From: Candidatus Rifleibacteriota bacterium
GTDB taxonomy: Bacteria > Muiribacteriota > Ozemobacteria > Ozemobacterales > Ozemobacteraceae
Direction: 5' to 3'
Assembly (NCBI GenBank): GCA_012517355.1
Contig: JAAYVD010000139.1
Location: 1-39,411, forward strand
DNA: 39,411 nucleotides
Shown here: in pieces, positions 27,159-35,204 of the stretch
Layout: each line of letters opens with the position of its first letter
Position numbering within the stretch: position 1 is the first letter of the stretch
The notes under the pieces: model-generated
Seen by the model: only the letters and a program-made list of their open reading frames with translations
What the model was told of the DNA's origin: nothing
The model's database searches: none
Made by a program: the position numbers and the translations under genes

Positions 27159-28754
27159 ATGACCCAGGCAGAACTGCGGGCTGGTCCGGCCGATACCGAT
27201 GCCGGTGCCTGTGCCTCACCGTTCCTGGAGTTCGTCCGGCGGGAGTTCACCCTGGCGGTCTGGGCGCGGTGGGTGAAGCGGCGGCGGGGTGGGACGGTTC
27301 CCCAGGGGCTGGACCATCTGTCCCAGGCGAAGTGGGTGGCCGGGTTTCCGGGCTTTCGGGAAGAGATGCTGAAGGACCTGGAGGCGGGCACCTTCCGCTT
27401 CCGCTTCTTCCGCCGGATTACCCTGGCCGGCGGGGAGAAGGCGCGTCGTCTCTGCATTCCGTCGGTTCACGACCGGCTCCTGATGCTCCTGCTGACGCGT
27501 TATCTGCGGCAGGCCTGGGGCATGCGGGCCGGGGCACGCGTCCGGCCGTGCTCGCGGGAGATCCAGAAAGCCATCGCCCGCGAGCGGCAGGGGTTCTTCC
27601 TCAAGACCGACATCCAGGCCTTCTTCGACTCGGTGGATCACGGGCTGCTCCTCGAGAAGATCGACTCGAAGGGGGATCCCATACTCGGGGCGGTGGTGCG
27701 GAGCCTGCTGGGCACGCCGGCCCTGACCATGGAGGAGGTCTGGCAGGCCCGCATCGACCATGGTGGCCAGGTCTGGCGGGGGGAAGTGGAGCGGCGCAGC
27801 AGGGCGGAACGGACCGCGCGAGGGTTGCCGCAGGGGTTGCCGTGCTCGACTCCTCTGGCCGAGATCTTCCTGCTGGATTTCGATCGGGAGGCGGCGGCAT
27901 TGCCGGGCCTGCGGATGTTCCGGTTCGTGGACGACCTGTTGTTCCTGGGGGGCGGACCCGCCGAACTGGAGCGGGCTCGCGGTTTCCTGGCCAGAGCAGG
28001 CCAACGGCTCCGGCTGGTCTTCGCGCCTGGGAAGACCCGCGAGGGGAAGGTCGCCGACGGGTTCGACTTCCTGGGATTCCTGCACCGGCCCGGCTATTGC
28101 GCGCGCTCCGAGCGGGCGGTGGCCCTGTTCAAGCGGAAGTGGATCCGGGCGTTGGTTGACCCGGTCGCCTTCCTGCGCCGGCGGGTTCCCCGCGAACTGG
28201 CCTTCCCGGTCCAGGTCCTCGGCTGCCAGGGAACCCGGCCGGCCCGGGAGATCCTGTTCCGGCTCGTGGTGCAGACCTACAATGTCTCGATCCTCGGGTG
28301 GTCGCGGGAATGGCTGCCGGGCACCTCCCTCTTCCGGATGGTGCTCGCCGGGCTTCCTCCCGAGAAGCGGCCCCCGGAAGGGCTGACCCGGGCGGATTTC
28401 GCCGAGGTGGCCGCGGAACTGCACGCCATGGGAAGGGGGGCGGGTGGGGGTATCATGGGCACCGCCACCCACAATGCGTTCTGCACCGACGGGGCCCAGA
28501 TCGCCGCCCTCAACCACTGGGCGGGGAAGCTGTTCGCTTCCTACGCGCGGCAGCTGGGGTTGCCGCCGCCGCCGTTGGTCGATCACCTGAAGTGGTTTTT
28601 TCGGTATCGCCGGAACCGGCCAGGCGTGCGGGCCAAGGCATTGGCCTGCCTCCTCGAGGTTCTGGCCGACCGGTGGGCGGTCCGCGACCGGTTGCGGTCA
28701 CTGGCCGAACATTGGGGATTGCAGGAATCTGGTGGCGGGGATTGTCCGTCCTGA
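27159..28754 (+). CDS. Orphan reverse transcriptase (candidate defence RT)
   Basis: A 531-aa reverse transcriptase. Early block: RRLCIPSVHDRLLMLLL, as in group-II-like RTs. Motif A: LKTDIQAFFDSVDH (D151). Motif B: GLPQGLPCSTPLAEI (Q225). Motif C: MFRFVDDLLFL (D258, D259). Then GFDFLGFLHRPGY for motifs D/E. All polymerase Asp residues are present. The ~190 residues after the palm/thumb are helical, without a maturase X domain match or HNH endonuclease. No intron RNA, CRISPR array or DGR repeat is seen, and motif B lacks the SQ of DGR RTs. This layout fits 'unknown group' or DRT-type antiviral RTs. ATG 27159 follows AGGAGAG. It is the last gene of an operon with two small proteins. Confidence 0.88.
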   Translation: MTQAELRAGPADTDAGACASPFLEFVRREFTLAVWARWVKRRRGGTVPQGLDHLSQAKWVAGFPGFREEMLKDLEAGTFRFRFFRRITLAGGEKARRLCIPSVHDRLLMLLLTRYLRQAWGMRAGARVRPCSREIQKAIARERQGFFLKTDIQAFFDSVDHGLLLEKIDSKGDPILGAVVRSLLGTPALTMEEVWQARIDHGGQVWRGEVERRSRAERTARGLPQGLPCSTPLAEIFLLDFDREAAALPGLRMFRFVDDLLFLGGGPAELERARGFLARAGQRLRLVFAPGKTREGKVADGFDFLGFLHRPGYCARSERAVALFKRKWIRALVDPVAFLRRRVPRELAFPVQVLGCQGTRPAREILFRLVVQTYNVSILGWSREWLPGTSLFRMVLAGLPPEKRPPEGLTRADFAEVAAELHAMGRGAGGGIMGTATHNAFCTDGAQIAALNHWAGKLFASYARQLGLPPPPLVDHLKWFFRYRRNRPGVRAKALACLLEVLADRWAVRDRLRSLAEHWGLQESGGGDCPS

Positions 28755-28930
28755 TGTCGCCTTTCTCGAGTTGTCCGTCTGATTGGATCGCCCGGTTTCC
28801 CCGCCACCTTTTCCTTTCCCCTTTCCCCGGCCGCAACGGACGGGGGAGGCTTCCCAACCCGTCTTGAACATCGTTCACGGGCGCAGAAGGCGGATGAGCT
28901 GGAAGTCAGATCCTGGGAGGTACTCTGCGG

Positions 28931-29869
28931 TCAGCGGGTGTTGGCGTAGCAGTACAGGCAGCCGTGGGAGCAGGTGCCGTACCGGCCGATGTCCTTGCTC
29001 ATGATGCAGCCGCATTCCCGGCGTTGGCCCTTGTCTTTGAGAGGTGGCCGCGCGGAGGGAGGGGCTTCGAACAGGTTCCCCTGCCGGGTGTCGAAGCCCA
29101 GGAACCGCTGCAGTTCATGGTCTTCTGGGAAAGCCCGGTGCATGAGTTCGTCATCGATGCACCGGTTGGCTTCGATGCCGAAACTCGAAAAATCCTGGCT
29201 TTCGGCACAGGTGGCCACCCGCAGTCCCCAGGTCCGGCCCAGGCCGGCCAGGCCTGCCGCCAGTCGCTCGACCTGGTCGGGAGTCCACTCCTGCACGCCG
29301 ATTCCCGCCCGCCGCAACCGCCGGTCGACGGCGGGATACTCGGCGATGTCGGCCAGGCTGAACACCAGTTTCTCCGTGCAGGAATGGAGAACCTCTCCCA
29401 CCCTGGCCACGCGGTCCAGCAACTCCGGCACTCCCAGGCCGGGCACCAGCATCAGGGGGTCGAACCGCCAGACGACGCGCTGCCGGCCGAGGCGCCGCGC
29501 CAGTTCGCGGAAGGTCGCCATCCGGTCCTGCAGCGGCGGGATCCCGGGTTCCAGCCCTTCGGCCTCGTAGTCGTTGACGGTGAAGGTGACGTAGAAACGG
29601 AAGCGGGAAAAGGCTTCCAGGCAGTCGAGCAGGGGCCGGGCATTCTTCGTCCAGAAGACGATGGCCCGGGCCCGGGCCAGGGAAACGATCTGCTCCTGGC
29701 GGTTGAACGGGTTCTGCCAGGCGAGCCAGCCGGCCGCCAGCCGTTCCCGGAGCCAGGGAAGGTGGAAGGCCGGGATGTCGGTGGCCCGGCTGGCTGAGAG
29801 GATGACCGGGGCCACCGCCTCCCGTGGTCCGGCAGGGGTTTCCACGATGACGCGTTCCCATTTCTTCAT
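28931..29869 (-). CDS. DUF1848 family protein with Cys-rich C-terminus
   Basis: A 312-aa protein from ATG 29869 with the site GAGGAG upstream; the longer frame upstream is not credible. It begins with VILSASRATDIPAFHLPWLRERL, followed by WQNPFNRQEQIVSL and VVWRFDPLM, all typical of DUF1848. It ends with CGCIMSKDIGRYGTCSHGCLYCYA, a Cys cluster (CxC, then CxHxCxxC) likely to bind a metal or iron-sulfur centre in the spore-photoproduct-lyase/radical-SAM style. The biochemical role of the family is not established. It converges on the RT gene with a 176-base gap that holds nothing obvious. Confidence 0.85.
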   Translation of the reverse strand: MKKWERVIVETPAGPREAVAPVILSASRATDIPAFHLPWLRERLAAGWLAWQNPFNRQEQIVSLARARAIVFWTKNARPLLDCLEAFSRFRFYVTFTVNDYEAEGLEPGIPPLQDRMATFRELARRLGRQRVVWRFDPLMLVPGLGVPELLDRVARVGEVLHSCTEKLVFSLADIAEYPAVDRRLRRAGIGVQEWTPDQVERLAAGLAGLGRTWGLRVATCAESQDFSSFGIEANRCIDDELMHRAFPEDHELQRFLGFDTRQGNLFEAPPSARPPLKDKGQRRECGCIMSKDIGRYGTCSHGCLYCYANTR

Positions 29870-30027
29870 GCCTTGGCTCCTCGATAAGGGTACGGAAGAT
29901 CCGTGATTTCCGCCAGGGAATACTTGCTCAGCCTCCCTTCCCGGCAGATATTCCCGGGATGGTACAGGTTGGCCCTCGACAGCCGGAAGGCCCGGTCGCT
30001 CCGGTCGGCCAGCGCTGGCCGGGAAAT

Positions 30028-30056
30028 TTGAACCGTCGCCGGCGAACCGCCTTTTT
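30028..30056 (+). promoter_or_regulatory. Island promoter-like element with partial dyad (TTGAAC-N17-CTTTTT)
   Basis: TTGAAC at 30028-30033, 17 bases, CTTTTT at 30051-30056, 43 bases before ATG 30099. A right arm GGCGATTCAA (30063-30072) partly complements the first box. The leader from here to the GAAGGAGGAG site aligns with that at 16894-16963. Confidence 0.65.
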
Positions 30057-30098
30057 CCTGATGGCGATTCAACAACAGCATCGAAGGAGGAGTCTGTC

Positions 30099-30521
30099 AT
30101 GTGGAAGTTCGGATCGTTTTTGCCCGTCCTGCTCCCGTTCCTGTTCAGCGAGACGCAAGTCCCCAAGAAGCCGGAAAAGCGGCCCACCGCCGGGGTGCCT
30201 GAGTTGATCTCGGTGGGGAACCTGCTGTTCCGCCTGGTCGAGTTGTTTCGGCGGGAGGAGACGGTCGATGTCCTGACCTTCGTCGAGGCCATCCAGTTCT
30301 TCTCCCGGCACCGGCCGGCGGACGCGCGGGTGGCCAAGGGGGCCATCCTGCGGAGCCGGGACCGGCAAGGGACCCTCATCTTCCAGGTGTTCCTGGATGC
30401 CGGCGGTCAGCCGCTTTTCGACCTGCCGGGAGGGGCCCGTGGGCGGAAGGTGCGCGTCCGGATGATGGACGAGGAGCTCGAAGAGGCGTTCGATGGCTCC
30501 GATCTCATCGTGGTGGAATAG
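30099..30521 (+). CDS. Small protein with hydrophobic N-terminus, AAA+ operon gene 1
   Basis: Not recognised. A 140-aa protein with a short hydrophobic start (FGSFLPVLLPFLFS) that may be a membrane anchor. A Pro/Lys linker and a helical segment follow (LLFRLVELFRREETVDVLTFVEAIQFF), then a C-terminal beta-rich part (GTLIFQVFLDAGGQPLFDL and KVRVRMMDEELEEAF). ATG 30099 follows GAAGGAGGAG. The next gene starts 12 bases after its stop. First gene of a four-gene operon ending in an AAA+ ATPase. Confidence 0.65.
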   Translation: MWKFGSFLPVLLPFLFSETQVPKKPEKRPTAGVPELISVGNLLFRLVELFRREETVDVLTFVEAIQFFSRHRPADARVAKGAILRSRDRQGTLIFQVFLDAGGQPLFDLPGGARGRKVRVRMMDEELEEAFDGSDLIVVE

Positions 30522-30533
30522 GAGGAGACACCC

Positions 30534-30842
30534 ATGGCCATTCCCATTCTTCTCAAGATCCTGGCGGTGATTGTCGGCCTGGCCGTGACGGCCCTCGTGA
30601 TCCTGCACTGGCGCACCATCGTCGACTGGTTCCGCGGGCGGCAGACCCTCGTCGAGAGCGACCGGGCCAACATCGCCTTCTCGCTCCAGGAGAAGTTGCA
30701 GACCGGCAGGTTCAAGACCGTCTACGGGGTCTTCAACACCCGCACCAATACCTTGAAGGAAGCCGAGGCGGTCGAGTCGGCGAAGATCGACCATGATCTG
30801 CGGGAGGTCCATCGCGACAGCCCGCTCGTCATCGTGAGGTGA
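30534..30842 (+). CDS. Membrane-anchored small protein, AAA+ operon gene 2
   Basis: A 102-aa protein with one N-terminal membrane span (LLKILAVIVGLAVTALVILHW) and a cytoplasmic or outer domain (LQEKLQTGRFKTVYGVFNTRTNTLKEAEAVESAKIDHDLREVH). Function unknown. It is a paralogue of the next gene: both have an anchor, then G(R/N)(F/Y)(K/R)VV-GVF, a charged stretch, E--(T/K)ID-DL. TAGGAGGAG precedes the start. Its stop overlaps the leader of the next gene. Confidence 0.7.
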   Translation: MAIPILLKILAVIVGLAVTALVILHWRTIVDWFRGRQTLVESDRANIAFSLQEKLQTGRFKTVYGVFNTRTNTLKEAEAVESAKIDHDLREVHRDSPLVIVR

Positions 30843-30847
30843 GCATC

Positions 30848-31126
30848 ATGTGGCATCTGGTCTGGTGGTTTCTGGGCGTCCTGCTCGTGTTGGGGGCCCT
30901 GACCCTGGTGGCGATCCAGTCCTGGGTCCGGGAGCAGGCCACCCAACAGACTGCCTACGCGGAGGTCATCCGGGAGCACCTCGATTCGGGGAACTACCGG
31001 GTGGTGGCTGGGGTGTTCACCCGCCGTGGGCAACTTCAGGAACGGACCGCCTGGGAGTGCGAAACGATCGACCAGGATCTGAAGAACCGCTTCCGGGGCC
31101 ATGACCGGTTCCGCATGGAGGTGTGA
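30848..31126 (+). CDS. Membrane-anchored small protein, AAA+ operon gene 3 (paralogue of gene 2)
   Basis: A 92-aa protein. The membrane span is WHLVWWFLGVLLVLGALTLVAI. The domain after it (IREHLDSGNYRVVAGVFTRRGQLQERTAWECETIDQDL) matches the previous gene's product. ATG 30848 is preferred because GAGGTG lies seven bases upstream; a GTG at 30839 overlapping the previous stop (GTGA) is the alternative. The ATPase gene begins one base after its stop, so expression of the two is tightly linked. Confidence 0.7.
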   Translation: MWHLVWWFLGVLLVLGALTLVAIQSWVREQATQQTAYAEVIREHLDSGNYRVVAGVFTRRGQLQERTAWECETIDQDLKNRFRGHDRFRMEV

Positions 31127-31127
31127 C

Positions 31128-32357
31128 ATGGGAGTGCAGATCGACATCAACGGGTGTCCGCCGTTTGCTGACCCGGCGGCCCTGGAACTGTTCCAGATAC
31201 GGATTGCCACCCTCCTTCGGCGCCAGTTCGGGGAAACCCCCTTCCAGGCGGGCGAACCGGTCTTTCGGCTGAACCCCGCCCGCCCGGCACTTCCGCCGCC
31301 CGACCGGTCGGGCCCGGGCGTGGCCCGACCGGTTCCGACCGACACGACGTCGGAAGGGCCCCTTTGCCACCACGGATGGCGGCGCGAGACGGCAGTTTCG
31401 CGCACCGCAAAGGGGCCGTCCGGAACCGCTCCGGGAGCGGGCGACGAGATATCCCTCGAGGAGCGGGCCCGACAATACCAGGCCGTCCAGCCTCGGTGGG
31501 ACTTCAGCCGGCTCATCCTGTCGGTGGCCGTTCGCGAGGAGATCGATCAGGCGCTGGCCGCCATCGAGTATCACGAGCTGGTGTTCCAGGTTTGGGGCTT
31601 GGGGGACATCGAACCGTTCCCCCGCTCGATCCTCAACTTCCACGGCGCGCCGGGCACCGGCAAGACGGCGGCCGCCCATGCGGTGGCCCATGCCCTACGC
31701 CGGCCGCTCATCGAGGCCTCCTATGCCCAGATCGAGAGCAAGTTCCACGGGGAGGGGCCGAAGAACCTCGAGGCCCTGTTCCACGCCGCCCGCCGGGACG
31801 GGGCGGTGCTGTTCGTCGACGAGGCCGATTCCCTGCTCTCGAAGCGGATCGCCCACGTGACCCAGGGGGCCGAGCAGGCCATCAACTCCCTGCGCAGCCA
31901 GCTGCTGATCAACCTCGAGCGGTTCACCGGCGTGGTGATCTTCGCGACCAACCTGGTCGGCCAGTACGACCCCGCCTTCGAGACGCGGGTCCGGAGCGTG
32001 GCCTTCCCCCTGCCCGACGAGTCGTCGCGCACCGCCATCTGGAAAGCCCACCTCGTCCCCGGTCTGCCCCGCGCCGGCGACGTCGACCCCGCCGACCTCG
32101 CCCGCCGCTTCCCGACCTTCTGCGGCCGCGACATCAAGAACGCCGTCCTGGACGCCGCCTTCGCCCTGGCCCGCCGCCGGGGCGCGGCCCTTTCCCACGC
32201 CGACCTCGTCGCCGCCGCTGAGCGCCTCCAGGCGTCCCTGATCAACCAGCACCAGGATGGGCCCAAGGCCTCCTCCGCGGTCGGTGCGGGCACCGCGCGG
32301 AAGATCCGGCGCCACCTCCGCCGTCGCCCTGGCCCCGCCCGTCATGCCAGACCCTGA
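31128..32357 (+). CDS. AAA+ ATPase (classical, FtsH/Cdc48-like type)
   Basis: A 409-aa ATPase. Residues 1-~110 are a variable N-terminal part ending in a Pro/Gly-rich, probably disordered stretch (~55-105). Residues ~125-370 are a AAA+ module: Walker A FHGAPGTGKTAAA (K179), a pore-type SKFHGEGPKNLEALFHAA segment, Walker B AVLFVDEADSLL (D231, E232), sensor 1 VVIFATN, Arg-finger region YDPAFETRVRSVAF and sensor 2 GRDIKNAVLDAAF. This is the remodelling/unfolding subgroup, which threads proteins through a hexamer. A basic tail (KIRRHLRRRPG) ends it. It sits directly behind two membrane-anchored paralogues, which may recruit it to the membrane or present substrates. Confidence 0.9.
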   Translation: MGVQIDINGCPPFADPAALELFQIRIATLLRRQFGETPFQAGEPVFRLNPARPALPPPDRSGPGVARPVPTDTTSEGPLCHHGWRRETAVSRTAKGPSGTAPGAGDEISLEERARQYQAVQPRWDFSRLILSVAVREEIDQALAAIEYHELVFQVWGLGDIEPFPRSILNFHGAPGTGKTAAAHAVAHALRRPLIEASYAQIESKFHGEGPKNLEALFHAARRDGAVLFVDEADSLLSKRIAHVTQGAEQAINSLRSQLLINLERFTGVVIFATNLVGQYDPAFETRVRSVAFPLPDESSRTAIWKAHLVPGLPRAGDVDPADLARRFPTFCGRDIKNAVLDAAFALARRRGAALSHADLVAAAERLQASLINQHQDGPKASSAVGAGTARKIRRHLRRRPGPARHARP

Positions 32358-32620
32358 GCAGGTCGGACGGCAGCCGATCGCGGGACGGAAGGTGCTGAGG
32401 GGGCGGGTTCCGCGGCACGACTCGCCTGCTGTAATGAGAATCCGCATCCATCGTACTGGATCTTCATGGTGCACCGCATCCTGCAGATCCGCGTCAGCCT
32501 GGGCTGTTTCGACAATCGTTGATCCAGGACTTTGCATAAACCGTCTTGCCGAACGCCGTGGCCCGGAGAGAAATGGGGCTTGCCCAGGGATGGCGGATGG
32601 GCGCCCGGCGAGGTCCCGGC

Positions 32621-32649
32621 TTTCCATCTCGTGGTGATTGGATTAGGAT
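32621..32649 (+). promoter_or_regulatory. Possible housekeeping promoter (TTTCCA-N17-TAGGAT)
   Basis: TTTCCA (32621-32626) and TAGGAT (32644-32649) with a 17-base spacer, inside a block nearly identical to the one before folE2 (14127-14162). It lies about 100 bases before the 757-aa gene. Confidence 0.45.
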
Positions 32650-32690
32650 GGTCGCCATTGCCAGGCCTTCGAGAACACGCCTGGGGGTTG

Positions 32691-32719
32691 GTGAAGATTC
32701 CACATCCAGGTTCCTTGGC
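32691..32719 (+). promoter_or_regulatory. Island promoter-like element, variant (GTGAAG-N17-CTTGGC)
   Basis: GTGAAG at 32691-32696, 17 bases, CTTGGC at 32714-32719, 33 bases before ATG 32752. Two mismatches in the first box, but spacing, position and CTT fit the island set. Confidence 0.35.
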
Positions 32720-32751
32720 CATTCACCGGTGAGATTTTTGGGAGGATCGGT

Positions 32752-35025
32752 ATGAACGGCTGGGAAAAAATCTGGCAGTGGCCTTTGGGCGACGAACGGT
32801 TCGGGATGGGGCGACGGTTGATCGCCTTGCGGGAGGCGCGGGAAGCATTCCCGGCCGGCCTGCCGTGGCAGATCGTTCCCGGATGCGTGGTCGAAAACCT
32901 CCTGCGGAACGCGTTGCAGGCGATCGACCACGCCACGAAAGCCGGGATCTTCCACCGCCTGCTGACCCATTCCTGTTTTGACCTGGCTTTGGCCATCGCC
33001 CTCTCCGAGAGCCAGCCGGACAAGCGAAAGGGCTGGCTGGCGGCCCTCCATTCCTGCCTCCTTCCCCCGGCCTGGCGAAAGACCGTGGCGGCCGAGATCG
33101 AGCGGGCCGAACGGCATTACCCGGGCATCAGGGGAACGCCGCCCACTGCCCCGGTTCCCCCGAAGAAAACGGCCCCTTCCGCCTGGGACCTGTTCCAGCG
33201 GGATCTCGCCGGGTTCCCGAACCGCGTGACCTGGACCCGGGCCGCCGAGGTCGTGGCGGCGGGAACCCCTACAGCGGAAGTGCGGCACGCCCTGGAACAG
33301 AAAGGCCATCCCCTCCCCCTGTTTAACGCCCTGATCGAGGGAAAGGCTCCCATCTTCCCCAGTGATCAGGATCGCTGCAAGTTCATCGAGTGGGCGATCC
33401 GCCTCCGGCTTCCCCTGGCCCCCGAGATACGACCCGGCGCCATCGATTCCCTGCGGGTGGCCCGGGCTGCCTGGTTGGGCGGGTGGGACCGGGTCGCCTA
33501 TCCCACCCGGTTGGCCGCGTTGGAGGCCGCCCGTCAGGCGGAAGAGATCCTGTTCGTCGCCCGTCTGGGGGCCAATCCCGCCCCTCTCCTGGAGGTGGTC
33601 GGCCCCCACGCCCGGGCCGCCCTGGCAGTGGAGCACCTGCTGCAGGCCGAAGGGAAACCGGCTGTCAAGCGGCATTTCCTCACCCTCATCCGGTTGCATC
33701 TGCAGGGCCTGAAGGGATGGCGGATCTACCGGCAGGTCTTCTTCGGTGTCCTGGACAAGGACCCCCGCCTCGAGAAGGAGTACCAGCTCTGGCTCGAACC
33801 CCGTCGGAAGGCCTACCGCGACCTTCTGGCCGAACTTCCAGGCCACCTCCGTTCCGCTGATCTCGACCGGATCAAGGAGCCGGTGCTCCTGGCGGATCTG
33901 CTGACGGGGGAAGTGCCGGATCGGGAGGTGGATCTCCCCCCCGGGGAGCTGGCCCCATACCTGATTCGGCGCCTCATCAACAATCCTGTGCAGACATTCC
34001 TGCACGGGCTTCTCCGCCTGCATCGGGTCGGGTTGTTCCGCCTCGGGCGGTCAGATCTGGCCGGCCTGCGGCACCAGTTCCTGGAGATCGACGGGTTCCT
34101 CCTGAACACGCACGAAGGGCAGGCGGCCCTTGCGGCCGTCGTGCAGGATCTGCTCGCGGACAAGTCGTTCCAGGCGGGCTTGCGGAAACTGGCCCTTGTG
34201 GAAAACCCTCCGGAGTCCATCCTGGCGGCCGGTCTGAAGCGGGCGATCAACGAGCGCGCCTGGGCGGAGGCTGCCGCCTTCCTCGCCCGGCTGCCCATCA
34301 AGGGCCGCGAGAACATCGCCAATCTTCTCGGCCTGGTACGGGGCAGGAGTTCACCGCGGGAGGCTCTTCCCCAGCTCATCTCGAAGGAGCGGGGGACCAC
34401 CGTCCGGCATGCCTTCCTGGCCTGCCTGGAGGTGTTGACCGGCGCGAGGACCGGTTCCGGCGGGTTGGTTCCCGACCTGGATTTCTGGGAAGGCCTCTCC
34501 CCGCGCGACCCCTTCCTGGCCGGCCTCGTCGACCTCGTGTTGCTCTCCGGCGGCCGGTTCTCCGCCGATCGCTTCACGTCGGTATCAGCCCACCCGGTCC
34601 TCCGGGGCCTGGCAGTATCGATGGGCTGGCCGGCCGACAGTTTTCCCCCACCCCCGGCGGAGGCCCCACTTCCTGGTTGGCAGGCGGTCCTGGCCAGGCA
34701 TCTGGCGGGTCCGGCGGGCAGGCAGGCCACCGGTTCCCCCCATCGAGGCGAGATGGGGGCCTGGATGGCGGAATTGACGAAACGGGTGCTGGCGGGAAAA
34801 TGGCGTTTGCCCGGGAGCAAGGGCATCCGGCTCCGGCAGACGAAGGCCGATCCTTTGTCCCTGCTCGAGGATGTCGAACCCTGGCGCCGTTCGGTCGACT
34901 GGCGACGGGAGGCGGCCCAGGTCGTAGCCAGGGCCATAGGCCCGGACGACGCCGGGTGGGACCGGTTCCTGGATCTCATTTCTGCTCTATCGTTTCTTCG
35001 GGGTGACCCAGCATGCCGAGTATGA
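32752..35025 (+). CDS. Large helical-repeat protein, unknown, frameshifted tail
   Basis: Not recognised. A 757-aa soluble protein made of helix pairs of ~35-45 residues (VVENLLRNALQAIDHATKAGIFHRLL, LAAVVQDLLADKSFQAGLRKLALV, AEAAAFLARLPIKGRENIANLLGLV). This suggests a HEAT/TPR-like alpha-solenoid scaffold. Proline-rich breaks lie at ~125-140 and ~640. The start follows GGGAGGATCGGT. At the end, the +1 frame continues ISFLLYRFFGVTQHAEYEAY for ~38 codons to a stop at 35090-35092. That is more protein-like than the SFLRGDPACRV end of the main frame. A one-base indel, real or from sequencing, near 34975-34985 is likely, so the true gene may be 32752-35092. Scaffold role is inference. Confidence 0.7.
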   Translation: MNGWEKIWQWPLGDERFGMGRRLIALREAREAFPAGLPWQIVPGCVVENLLRNALQAIDHATKAGIFHRLLTHSCFDLALAIALSESQPDKRKGWLAALHSCLLPPAWRKTVAAEIERAERHYPGIRGTPPTAPVPPKKTAPSAWDLFQRDLAGFPNRVTWTRAAEVVAAGTPTAEVRHALEQKGHPLPLFNALIEGKAPIFPSDQDRCKFIEWAIRLRLPLAPEIRPGAIDSLRVARAAWLGGWDRVAYPTRLAALEAARQAEEILFVARLGANPAPLLEVVGPHARAALAVEHLLQAEGKPAVKRHFLTLIRLHLQGLKGWRIYRQVFFGVLDKDPRLEKEYQLWLEPRRKAYRDLLAELPGHLRSADLDRIKEPVLLADLLTGEVPDREVDLPPGELAPYLIRRLINNPVQTFLHGLLRLHRVGLFRLGRSDLAGLRHQFLEIDGFLLNTHEGQAALAAVVQDLLADKSFQAGLRKLALVENPPESILAAGLKRAINERAWAEAAAFLARLPIKGRENIANLLGLVRGRSSPREALPQLISKERGTTVRHAFLACLEVLTGARTGSGGLVPDLDFWEGLSPRDPFLAGLVDLVLLSGGRFSADRFTSVSAHPVLRGLAVSMGWPADSFPPPPAEAPLPGWQAVLARHLAGPAGRQATGSPHRGEMGAWMAELTKRVLAGKWRLPGSKGIRLRQTKADPLSLLEDVEPWRRSVDWRREAAQVVARAIGPDDAGWDRFLDLISALSFLRGDPACRV

Positions 35026-35153
35026 AGCGTACCTTCGCCGCCCGGTCCCTGACGAGGCCGATATGGCCGCCATCTCCCTCCTGAAATTGTGACCCCGTCC
35101 CCTTGGGGAATTCACCACCATCGGAAGGAGCTGCGGGCGTTGGGCAGAAACAT

Positions 35154-35182
35154 TTGAACCGATGGCCAGGCGCCACCTTTCC
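35154..35182 (+). promoter_or_regulatory. Island promoter-like element (TTGAAC-N17-CTTTCC)
   Basis: TTGAAC at 35154-35159, 17 bases, CTTTCC at 35177-35182, 23 bases before ATG 35205. The block including the AGGAGATGGACG ribosome site is duplicated before the pseudogene at 13.7 kb. Confidence 0.65.
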
Positions 35183-35204
35183 GTCGCCCGAAAGGAGATG
35201 GACG

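Larger units (their letters stand above)
32358..32751. other. Intergenic region upstream of the helical protein
   Basis: About 390 bases with no gene. It contains the duplicated sigma-70-like block (32616-32649) shared with the folE2 upstream region and a variant island element at 32691. Short open frames here lack ribosome sites. Confidence 0.5.

Noticed and set aside
27159-28754. Group II intron or diversity-generating retroelement
   Set aside because: No maturase/HNH region or intron RNA seen; motif B is QGLPCS, not the SQ form of DGRs; no template/variable repeat pair noticed.
32752-35025. HEPN motif in LLRNALQAIDHATK of the 757-aa protein
   Set aside because: Arg to His distance is 7 residues, outside the R-x4-6-H range, and the site is near the N-terminus of a solenoid-like protein.
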